Part shown: in pieces, positions 57,763-64,000 of the stretch | Numbering within the stretch: position 1 is the first letter of the stretch | Layout: every line of letters begins with the position of its first letter | Assembly (NCBI RefSeq): GCF_001750725.1 | Contig: NZ_CP017279.1 | Location: 1,860,001 to 1,924,000 of the forward strand | Length of the DNA stretch: 64,000 nt | Source: Enterobacter ludwigii | GTDB taxonomy: Bacteria; Pseudomonadota; Gammaproteobacteria; Enterobacterales; Enterobacteriaceae | Reading direction: 5' to 3' | Notes under the pieces: model-generated | What the model saw: only the letters and a program-made list of their open reading frames with translations | What the model was told of the DNA's origin: nothing | Databases searched by the model: none | Position numbers and translations under genes: made by a program

Positions 57763-58806
57763 ATGCCCTGATGCAGGGAAACGTCTCTGCATCATCACGG
57801 CTATCGCCTGCTGGAGCCATGCAAGCACGGCAGGCGTCATCCATGTTCCTTTCATCAGATGCGGCTCCTGCTGCATGGCAACGCGAAACTTTTGCTGGGT
57901 TTCAGGATTCGTTCCCGCGTATGACTGGAACAATACCCGCCAGTGTTCAGCGAGCATTTGCGCCTCACCAGAAGACGGGTCAAGGTTTTCCCGCTGCGCC
58001 TGATGCAATTTCGCTACCAGTGGCGGCCATTCCATCATGCGATCAAAATAGTGTGCGCGGGTAAAGGCCATCTCTTCTGCAGAGAGATACTTTTCCCAGA
58101 TGGCAAGCTTCGATTCGGCAAACGCCCGCGTAATATAGTCAGTCATTTCCGCCGTAATACCCGTCTGCTCACGCATCTGCGGCTCGACGCTGTGCATTTC
58201 GTTCAGCCGGGTGAGAAATTCCGGCTTACCTGCTGTATCCTGCTCCAGGCGTGACATCCAGCGCGTCGCCAGATCCCTGGCACGGGGATCCGAAACGTCG
58301 ATATTATGCTTCAGCAGGCTATTTGCCTCAGCAACCAGACCTGACCAGATATCCGCAAGTGCCTCCTTCTGTACGGCAAACGGCAACTGCTGTAACTCCT
58401 CTTTGCTAAACCAGCGTTCGTACATATTCATTAACTCCAGAGTCTGTAGCCAGGATTCCAGATTGGGTGACGCATCGTTGGTAAGCCCGGTACGCAATTC
58501 CACCAGCCTCTCGCGCAGCGTCAGCATGCTGCGCAGTTGCTTATCCAGCAAACTGATTTGCGCATCGAGTAATTCGGTTAACGACAGCGACTCCTGTTTC
58601 AGAAAATCCCTGATCTCAGCAAGTTCCAGCCCGGCTTTTGCCAGCACCTGAATCATATGCAGACGTTGCACATCCGCCAGATTATACAGCCGGTAACCTG
58701 CCGCACTTCTGGCAGAAGGCAGTAACAACCCTGTTTGCTCATAGTGATGCAATGTTCGCACGGTGATCCCGGCACGTTTCGCGAGTTCACCCACCTGAAT
58801 CAACAT
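57748..58806 (-). CDS. MerR-family regulator with TipAS-like effector domain
   Basis: 352 aa. N-terminal MerR helix-turn-helix (about 2-70: [24 protein letters not shown]), dimerisation helix, then a long all-helical region (about 140-260) resembling the TipA antibiotic-binding (TipAS) domain, and a further C-terminal helical segment. In Streptomyces TipA binds thiopeptides; here the ligand is unknown. Accessory: not found between dauA and ychH in E. coli K-12. Overlaps dauA by 15 bp tail to tail. Confidence 0.86.
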   Translation of the reverse strand: MLIQVGELAKRAGITVRTLHHYEQTGLLLPSARSAAGYRLYNLADVQRLHMIQVLAKAGLELAEIRDFLKQESLSLTELLDAQISLLDKQLRSMLTLRERLVELRTGLTNDASPNLESWLQTLELMNMYERWFSKEELQQLPFAVQKEALADIWSGLVAEANSLLKHNIDVSDPRARDLATRWMSRLEQDTAGKPEFLTRLNEMHSVEPQMREQTGITAEMTDYITRAFAESKLAIWEKYLSAEEMAFTRAHYFDRMMEWPPLVAKLHQAQRENLDPSSGEAQMLAEHWRVLFQSYAGTNPETQQKFRVAMQQEPHLMKGTWMTPAVLAWLQQAIAVMMQRRFPASGHSQIR

Positions 58807-58877
58807 AACTGCTCCTTTTACTTTGCCAGTGGCACCACTCTGAAGCCTTACGTTACGTGAGGGTCAACCTTTCATGC

Positions 58878-58906
58878 AAAAAAAAACGACTCCATGAGGA
58901 GCCGTT
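58878..58906 (-). terminator. ychH intrinsic terminator
   Basis: On the minus strand a 9-bp stem AACGGCTCC/GGAGTCGTT (one G-U) with loop TCAT (58906-58885) runs into T's through 58878. It lies about 25 bp past the ychH stop. Confidence 0.85.
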
Positions 58907-58930
58907 TCGGTGTTCTTTCGTCGTAGTACG

Positions 58931-59206
58931 TTAGCTGTGTTTGTGCTGGTCCCTGCGACAGCGCTTATCGTAATGGCGCACCCACCAGTATTTATCGCAG
59001 ACTTCTTCATGACCACTCACGCGTGCACCGGCAAGCCATAGCACTGCACCAAGGAAGATACTCAATACCGCGCCATGCGCGAAGTATTGCGGAAGGTCAA
59101 GTTGCGGCAATTGGTTTAAAATTGAATAACCCACGCCAGCGACCATCACAAACAGTCCCAACCCCATCAGCACATTACCGAGTATCGAAGCGTTTTTGCG
59201 TTTCAT
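58931..59206 (-). CDS. ychH: Small inner-membrane stress protein YchH
   Basis: 91 aa with two membrane helices (about 13-35 and 47-65) and a His/Asp-rich C-terminal tail (HYDKRCRRDQHKH). Member of the YchH family, induced by stress in E. coli; molecular role unknown. Divergent from pth across 274 bp with no clear ORF. Confidence 0.92.
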   Translation of the reverse strand: MKRKNASILGNVLMGLGLFVMVAGVGYSILNQLPQLDLPQYFAHGAVLSIFLGAVLWLAGARVSGHEEVCDKYWWVRHYDKRCRRDQHKHS

Positions 59207-59480
59207 ATGTCACCTCCGGAACTTTGGGTTGTAAGGGGAAAAGCCCCTGATCCTTGTGTGTAAAGTATAGACAACGGCTCTTTTATGAGTTGCGTGAATG
59301 ATCACATTTACAGATAACTCCCAGACAAAAGTTTACAAATAAGACATTGAACAGCTTGAAATTCTAATTGTTCAGATAAGTAATTATTCATATCTCGCGG
59401 TTCGGGCATCAGAATTTTGTCAAGCGGCGCGTCAGACAGTAAACTACGCGCCAGATCTGGAACCCATTAGGAATTGAATC

Positions 59481-60065
59481 GTGACGATTAAACTGATTGT
59501 CGGCCTCGCGAACCCAGGCGCAGAGTACGCGGCGACCCGCCACAATGCCGGCGCCTGGTACGTTGATCTGCTGGCCGAACGGTTACGTGCTCCCCTGCGT
59601 GAAGAACCAAAATTCTACGGGTATACCTCACGTATCAATCTTGCTGGCGCAGATGTTCGTCTGCTGGTGCCCACCACCTTTATGAACCTGAGCGGCAAAG
59701 CTGTTGCAGCCATGGCGACGTTTTATCGCATTAACCCGGATGAAATTCTGGTGGCCCACGATGAACTGGACCTGCCCCCCGGTGTGGCAAAATTCAAACT
59801 GGGCGGTGGTCATGGCGGTCACAATGGTCTGAAAGACATTATCAGCAAGCTGGGCAATAATCCCAATTTCCACCGTTTGCGCGTGGGAATCGGCCATCCG
59901 GGCGATAAAAACAAAGTTGTCGGTTTCGTACTGGGTAAGCCACCGGTTTCTGAGCAGAAACTGATTGACGAAGCGGTTGACGAAGCGGTGCGCTGCACCG
60001 AAATCTGGCTGCAGGATGGCCTAACCAAAGCGACAAACCGCTTACACGCTTTCAAAGCGCAATAA
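59481..60065 (+). CDS. pth: Peptidyl-tRNA hydrolase
   Basis: Releases peptides from drop-off peptidyl-tRNA. 194 aa, same as E. coli. Catalytic His in TRHNAG (H21, H20 without Met), Asn in MNLSGK, and Asp in VAHDELD. Start is GTG at 59481 behind AGGAA, as in E. coli. Confidence 0.98.
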   Translation: MTIKLIVGLANPGAEYAATRHNAGAWYVDLLAERLRAPLREEPKFYGYTSRINLAGADVRLLVPTTFMNLSGKAVAAMATFYRINPDEILVAHDELDLPPGVAKFKLGGGHGGHNGLKDIISKLGNNPNFHRLRVGIGHPGDKNKVVGFVLGKPPVSEQKLIDEAVDEAVRCTEIWLQDGLTKATNRLHAFKAQ

Positions 60066-60191
60066 TCCGCCCGATACGGCTTTTTTACCGCGCGTGGTGC
60101 GGGTTACGTGTATAATAGGCGTAGTTATTTACTTTTCATCAATCGGTTATCGTTAACGGATTGATTATCAAGATATTAAGGTGATTTAGAA

Positions 60192-61286
60192 ATGGGATTC
60201 AAATGCGGTATTGTCGGTCTGCCAAACGTGGGCAAATCCACCCTGTTCAACGCGCTCACCAAAGCAGGTATTGAAGCGGCGAACTTCCCGTTCTGTACCA
60301 TCGAACCGAACACCGGCGTAGTGCCAATGCCCGATCCGCGTCTGGACCAGCTCGCGGAAATCGTGAAGCCGCAGCGCATTCTGCCAACCACCATGGAGTT
60401 CGTGGACATCGCGGGCCTGGTGAAAGGTGCATCCAAAGGCGAAGGCCTCGGTAACCAGTTCCTGACCAACATCCGTGAAACGGAAGCAATTGGTCACGTT
60501 GTCCGTTGCTTCGAGAACGACAACATCATCCACGTTAACAACAAAGTGGACCCGGCTGACGACATCGAGGTGATCAACACCGAGCTGGCACTGTCTGACC
60601 TCGACACCTGTGAACGCGCTATTCACCGCGTGCAGAAGAAAGCCAAAGGTGGCGACAAAGACGCGAAAGCAGAACTGGCTGCGCTGGAAAAATGTCTGCC
60701 ACAGTTGGAAAACGCGGGCATGCTGCGCGCGCTGAAAAACCTGACGGAAGAAGACAAGGCGGCAATCAAATACCTGAGCTTCCTGACTCTGAAGCCAACT
60801 ATGTACATTGCCAACGTTAACGAAGACGGTTTCGAGAACAACCCATACCTGGACAAAGTGCGTGAAATCGCGGCGGCTGAAGGTTCAGTGGTTGTAGCGG
60901 TTTGCGCTGCCGTTGAATCCGACATTGCAGAGCTGGACGACGCTGACCGTGACGAATTCATGGCCGAGCTGGGTCTGGAAGAGCCGGGCCTGAACCGCGT
61001 GATCCGCGCAGGCTATGAGCTGCTGAACCTGCAGACCTACTTCACCGCTGGCGTGAAAGAAGTGCGTGCGTGGACGATTCCTGTCGGTGCGACTGCGCCT
61101 CAGGCGGCCGGTAAGATCCACACCGACTTCGAGAAAGGCTTCATTCGTGCGCAGACTATAGCGTTTGAAGACTTTATCACCTACAAGGGTGAGCAAGGCG
61201 CGAAAGAAGCAGGCAAGATGCGTGCGGAAGGGAAAGATTACATCGTTAAAGATGGCGATGTGATGAACTTCCTGTTTAACGTTTGA
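60192..61286 (+). CDS. ychF: Ribosome-binding Obg-like ATPase YchF
   Basis: 364 aa. P-loop GLPNVGKST (about 8-16), NVNE in place of NKxD (the reason YchF prefers ATP), a coiled helical insertion (about 125-195) and a C-terminal TGS domain. Redox-sensitive regulator of stress response. Probably co-transcribed with pth in part; a TATAAT at 60111 suggests an own promoter. Confidence 0.97.
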   Translation: MGFKCGIVGLPNVGKSTLFNALTKAGIEAANFPFCTIEPNTGVVPMPDPRLDQLAEIVKPQRILPTTMEFVDIAGLVKGASKGEGLGNQFLTNIRETEAIGHVVRCFENDNIIHVNNKVDPADDIEVINTELALSDLDTCERAIHRVQKKAKGGDKDAKAELAALEKCLPQLENAGMLRALKNLTEEDKAAIKYLSFLTLKPTMYIANVNEDGFENNPYLDKVREIAAAEGSVVVAVCAAVESDIAELDDADRDEFMAELGLEEPGLNRVIRAGYELLNLQTYFTAGVKEVRAWTIPVGATAPQAAGKIHTDFEKGFIRAQTIAFEDFITYKGEQGAKEAGKMRAEGKDYIVKDGDVMNFLFNV

Positions 61287-61300
61287 TTTGTTTTGAATAA

Positions 61301-61328
61301 AAAAATCCACGCTTTGGCGTGGATTTTT
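61301..61328. terminator. Bidirectional terminator between ychF and Rhs immunity gene
   Basis: 9-bp stem AATCCACGC/GCGTGGATT with loop TTTG, flanked by A's and T's, serving ychF (plus) and the Rhs/immunity transcript (minus). Confidence 0.88.
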
Positions 61329-61367
61329 TTTCATTATGGATGAGCCATTGCGTCACCCGAATAATAT

Positions 61368-61565
61368 TTAAAGTTGAATTGGTTTGTAATTTATAATTTT
61401 ATCAGCAATTTCTTCTGCGCTAAGCTCTTCATAATAAATGTAATTAGCTGCCTGAGGGTCAGCGACACTTCTACATAGTAGGTCAATGTCACTATCAGCT
61501 TCTTCTTCTGTACCTTCACTACGCTGGATTTTTTTTATCAGCTCAATAAGTTCTTGTCTTTGCAT
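61368..61565 (-). CDS. Colicin/pyocin-DNase immunity protein (Im-like)
   Basis: 65 aa from the ATG at 61565, with GAGGAATAAT upstream; an in-frame TTG at 61577 is weaker. The pattern of acidic residues and the NYIYYEE motif matches the helix-III DxIYY recognition region of Im2/Im9 immunity proteins, which bind colicin E-type DNases. It is shorter than Im9 (86 aa), missing about 11 N-terminal residues and a loop. Located directly after the Rhs toxin, so it should block the DNase tip. AT-rich compared with its neighbours. Confidence 0.83.
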   Translation of the reverse strand: MQRQELIELIKKIQRSEGTEEEADSDIDLLCRSVADPQAANYIYYEELSAEEIADKIINYKPIQL

Positions 61566-61573
61566 ATTATTCC

Positions 61574-64000
61574 TCAAAAATGATAAGCACGGTCTAATAT
61601 ATCAAGGTGATATCTTGGCGTAACAATTACTAGATTATCAACATCATAAACACCGCCTCCATGTTGGATAGGGGTTCTATGGTGTAGTACGTAAGATCTA
61701 TTTTTCCCGTTCCATTGCGTATCATGCGCTATTGGCGCTTTTCCGCCCCGCATTCTGGTAACATTTGATGAACTAAATTGCTTTGACAGATGTGGATCGA
61801 AAGATACCTCTTTCCAGAAATTCTCCCTAAAATCATCAAAGGATTTAAATTCCCGGCCTCGTAATTTATCAGCAACAGACGATGGGAATAAACCGGCATT
61901 ACCATGCGATCCCCTTAACCACTTGCCTTTTATTTTACTACCTTTTCCTGAAGCAACTCCTGCCTCGCATCTATTAAGACCCCACGGATCCACCCACCCC
62001 AGCGCATTAGGCGCATACTGGTAAAGGTTTATCCCCCCCGCCAGCCCTATCGGGTCCTGCTGCGTAAACCTACCGCAGTCCGGGTCGTAATACCGGAACA
62101 GATTGTAGTGCAGCCCTGTCTCACGGTCCAGGTATTGCCCCTGCATGCGCAGGTTCTGAGAATATCCTGATACCTGCGTCTCGCTTTCCCGTAGCAGCTT
62201 GCCCCAGGCGCTGTTCACCCCTTCCCAGCGCACCTGCCCTTCGCTATCCGTCATCCGCTCCGGCGTACCGTTGGGCTGGCAGTGGAACCAGAAGATTTCC
62301 GGGGCATCAACGCCGTCGATACGCGCCAGCGGATCGTAGCTGTCCTGATCGCTGTAGACGTAGGTTAGCGGCACGTCCCCGTGCACTTCCTGCAGCAGGC
62401 GGAAACCTTCCCAGACAAACCGGGTGGTGATCGGCTTGCCGGTTGGCTGTCCGTCCAGCATCTGGCGTCGCGTTTTGCTGATGCGTCGCCCCAGCGGATC
62501 GTAGCGGAAGCTGACCTGCGTCTGAGGTTTGTTGCGGTCCCGCGGCTGGCTGATGACTTCCGTCAGACGGTGCTCACCGTCGTAGCGGTAGTGCCAGCGG
62601 GTCTGGCCGTTATCCTTCTCCACGGTGCGGCCGTGGATGTCATAACGCCAGCGAATGCCGTTCAGCTGCGTCAGGCGGTTGTGCGTGACCTTCTCAGCAG
62701 AACCTTCCAGCGGATTACCGGCAGCATCCCAGCGCCACTGCTCCTGGCCAGGCAACGTGCCGTCCTGAACAAGCAAACGCCCGGCGCTGTCGTACTGCCA
62801 GCGGTACCAGCTGAACGGGTTATCGTCCCGCTCTTCCCGCACCAGGTTATTGCGGTAGTCGTAATCCCAGCGGCGGGACCAGCGGCGCGGCGACGGGCGC
62901 TGGGCATTGCCGGTAAAGACGTCCCGGCGATGCAGTCGCCCAAGACGATCGTATTCGCTACGGGTGGTCAGCAGCCCCTGGGTGCGGCTGGTCTCCCGGT
63001 GGAGTTCGTCGCGGGTAAAATCGGAGACCGACAGCTTATCGAGGGCAATGCTGAGCAGATGCCCGCTGCCGTAGTAGAACTGCTTCAGCTCGCGGCCATC
63101 GGGCAGCGTGACGGAGGTGCGGTTGCCGAGAGCATCATACTCCCATGCCAGCTCACCGTGCTCGCCCACTTCACGCGTGACACGCCCCAGGGCGTCATAG
63201 TCAAAGGCAAGCTCCTGTTCTGCCTCTGCACTCCAGGCGTCAACGGAAAGTGCCGGATGAAGTCCAATACGACTCAACAAACCTGACGATGTGTAGTGAT
63301 AACGGGTCTGCCCTTCCGGCGTGGTGCGGGCAACCAGCTGGCCACTCGCGCTCCAGGCGAAGGCATGGGTGATGGCTTCCGGATGACCGGCGGCAAACGT
63401 GCGCGCTATCGTACGCCCGCAGGCGTCATAGCGATACTGTGAGGCCACGCCATCGAGCCCCACCTCTTCCAGCAGCAGCGAGTCGGGCCCCCAGCGGAAC
63501 TGATAGGCTTCGCCATTTTCATTTTCCAGGGCAATCAGTCGCCCGCGGCTGTCCCAGCGGCGACGGACCTCTTCACCCTGAGTATTACGTGTAGCGGTTA
63601 ATCGTCCTGCCTCGTCGTATTTAAACTCACTTTCTTTGCCATCAGCGCCCGCATGCGTCACCGGCAGGCCGCGTTCGTTCCATGCAAGTAACTCTGTCCA
63701 GCCTTCCGGTCGATCGAGTTGCACCGGACGCCCTGCGGCATCGTAGCGATAGCGCGTCTCTTCGCCGTCAGCGCCGATCTCAGTCGTTAACCAGCCCAGC
63801 GGATGATAGGTATAGCGGGTTATACGTCCTGAACAGTCTGTAGCACGAATGACCTGCCCGGCCTCGTTGTACTCCTGGTAGCGACTGTTTCCCGCGGCAT
63901 CAACTTCTTCAACGACCTGACCAAACTCGTCCCGGCGCAGCAATGCTGTCTGCCCCATCGGGTCTACCACACGCTTCAGCCCGTGATGCTCGTCGTACCA
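61574..64000 (-). CDS. Rhs polymorphic toxin with colicin E-type HNH DNase tip, N-terminus outside window
   Basis: The last 808 codons of an Rhs/YD-repeat protein; the frame is open at base 64000. About 650 residues are YD repeats (e.g. TRYRYDAAGRP), ending in the Rhs core motif DPIGLAGGINLYQYAPNALGW and VDPWGL, after which the toxin begins. The C-terminal 125 aa align with the colicin E9/pyocin S DNase: KWLRG..., FKSFDDFRENFWKEVS, DPHLSKQFSSSN, GKAP, then the HNH motif LHHRTPIQHGGGVYDVDN. The last metal His of the family (HIDIH) is Leu here (HLDIL). Rhs cores are usually delivered by type VI secretion and cleave their own tip. The tip is AT-rich relative to the core. Confidence 0.92.
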   Translation of the reverse strand, partial: WYDEHHGLKRVVDPMGQTALLRRDEFGQVVEEVDAAGNSRYQEYNEAGQVIRATDCSGRITRYTYHPLGWLTTEIGADGEETRYRYDAAGRPVQLDRPEGWTELLAWNERGLPVTHAGADGKESEFKYDEAGRLTATRNTQGEEVRRRWDSRGRLIALENENGEAYQFRWGPDSLLLEEVGLDGVASQYRYDACGRTIARTFAAGHPEAITHAFAWSASGQLVARTTPEGQTRYHYTSSGLLSRIGLHPALSVDAWSAEAEQELAFDYDALGRVTREVGEHGELAWEYDALGNRTSVTLPDGRELKQFYYGSGHLLSIALDKLSVSDFTRDELHRETSRTQGLLTTRSEYDRLGRLHRRDVFTGNAQRPSPRRWSRRWDYDYRNNLVREERDDNPFSWYRWQYDSAGRLLVQDGTLPGQEQWRWDAAGNPLEGSAEKVTHNRLTQLNGIRWRYDIHGRTVEKDNGQTRWHYRYDGEHRLTEVISQPRDRNKPQTQVSFRYDPLGRRISKTRRQMLDGQPTGKPITTRFVWEGFRLLQEVHGDVPLTYVYSDQDSYDPLARIDGVDAPEIFWFHCQPNGTPERMTDSEGQVRWEGVNSAWGKLLRESETQVSGYSQNLRMQGQYLDRETGLHYNLFRYYDPDCGRFTQQDPIGLAGGINLYQYAPNALGWVDPWGLNRCEAGVASGKGSKIKGKWLRGSHGNAGLFPSSVADKLRGREFKSFDDFRENFWKEVSFDPHLSKQFSSSNVTRMRGGKAPIAHDTQWNGKNRSYVLHHRTPIQHGGGVYDVDNLVIVTPRYHLDILDRAYHF

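Noticed and set aside
59281..59330. CRP site between ychH and pth
   Set aside because: GTGAATGATCACA has only four bases between TGA and TCA instead of six.
61577..61577. TTG as immunity start and TTG 18962 as KAS III start
   Set aside because: Better ribosome sites precede ATG 61565 and GTG 18899; TTG 18962 lies in a putative -35 box.

Overview
The window reads as chromosome from a motile, facultatively anaerobic Enterobacteriaceae of the Klebsiella/Enterobacter type. Most proteins are close to their E. coli K-12 counterparts in length and sequence, and the order tdk-hns-galU-rssB-rssA-ychJ-purU-tRNA(Tyr)...narIJHG-narK-narXL-ychO...ychN...chaCBA-kdsA-sirB1-sirB2-prmC-prfA-hemA-lolB-ispE-prs-dauA-ychH-pth-ychF is the familiar one. 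The assimilatory nas operon, absent from E. coli K-12, points to the Klebsiella/Enterobacter side. No species can be named from sequence alone.

Layout. 1-6250: tdk (cut by the window start), hns, galU, rssB/rssA, ychJ and purU. 6333-6613: a strong, stringent-type promoter and two identical tRNA-Tyr(GUA) genes. 6675-8122: a divergent Lrp-type regulator and EamA-family exporter. 8078-18962: a tight, wholly overlapping 11-gene minus-strand operon for an unidentified lipid or glycolipid (KAS III-like condensing enzyme, two related short-chain dehydrogenases, metallo-beta-lactamase-fold hydrolase, F390-synthetase/PaaK-like adenylating enzyme, PAP2 phosphatase, sterol-desaturase-type hydroxylase, fatty-acid desaturase, HpnI-like glycosyltransferase, small alpha/beta-hydrolase-like protein, UGT-like glycosyltransferase). 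It lies exactly between narI and the tRNA-Tyr locus, which are neighbours in E. coli, so it is accessory. It has a plausible promoter of its own just below narI and an intrinsic terminator inside the 3' end of the convergent eamA-like gene.

19010-30197 is the respiratory nitrate block: narGHJI, narK and narXL with recognisable FNR, IHF and NarL sites. After ychO (30201-31646) comes assimilatory nitrate/nitrite reduction (31683-42518): nasFED transporter, a three-part NasC-NasB-NirD fusion, nasA, and the antiterminator nasR. The nasF leader shows a sigma-54 promoter, an ANTAR-type hexaloop hairpin and an intrinsic terminator. Thus nitrate is handled twice here, for respiration under FNR/NarL control and as nitrogen source under Ntr/NasR control.

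42591-47809 holds ychN, a chemoreceptor behind a FliA-type promoter, a small DUF1883-like gene and chaC/chaB/chaA. 47902-53205 is the conserved hemA-prfA-prmC-sirB2-sirB1-kdsA run. 53407-61286 holds lolB-ispE-prs, dauA, an accessory TipA-like MerR regulator, ychH, pth and ychF. The window ends (61368-64000) in an Rhs polymorphic toxin whose tip is a colicin E-type HNH DNase, followed by its cognate Im-family immunity gene. The DNase lacks the last histidine of the usual metal site.

The best candidate for an undescribed system is the 11-gene lipid operon. The Rhs-DNase tip with altered active site is the second.
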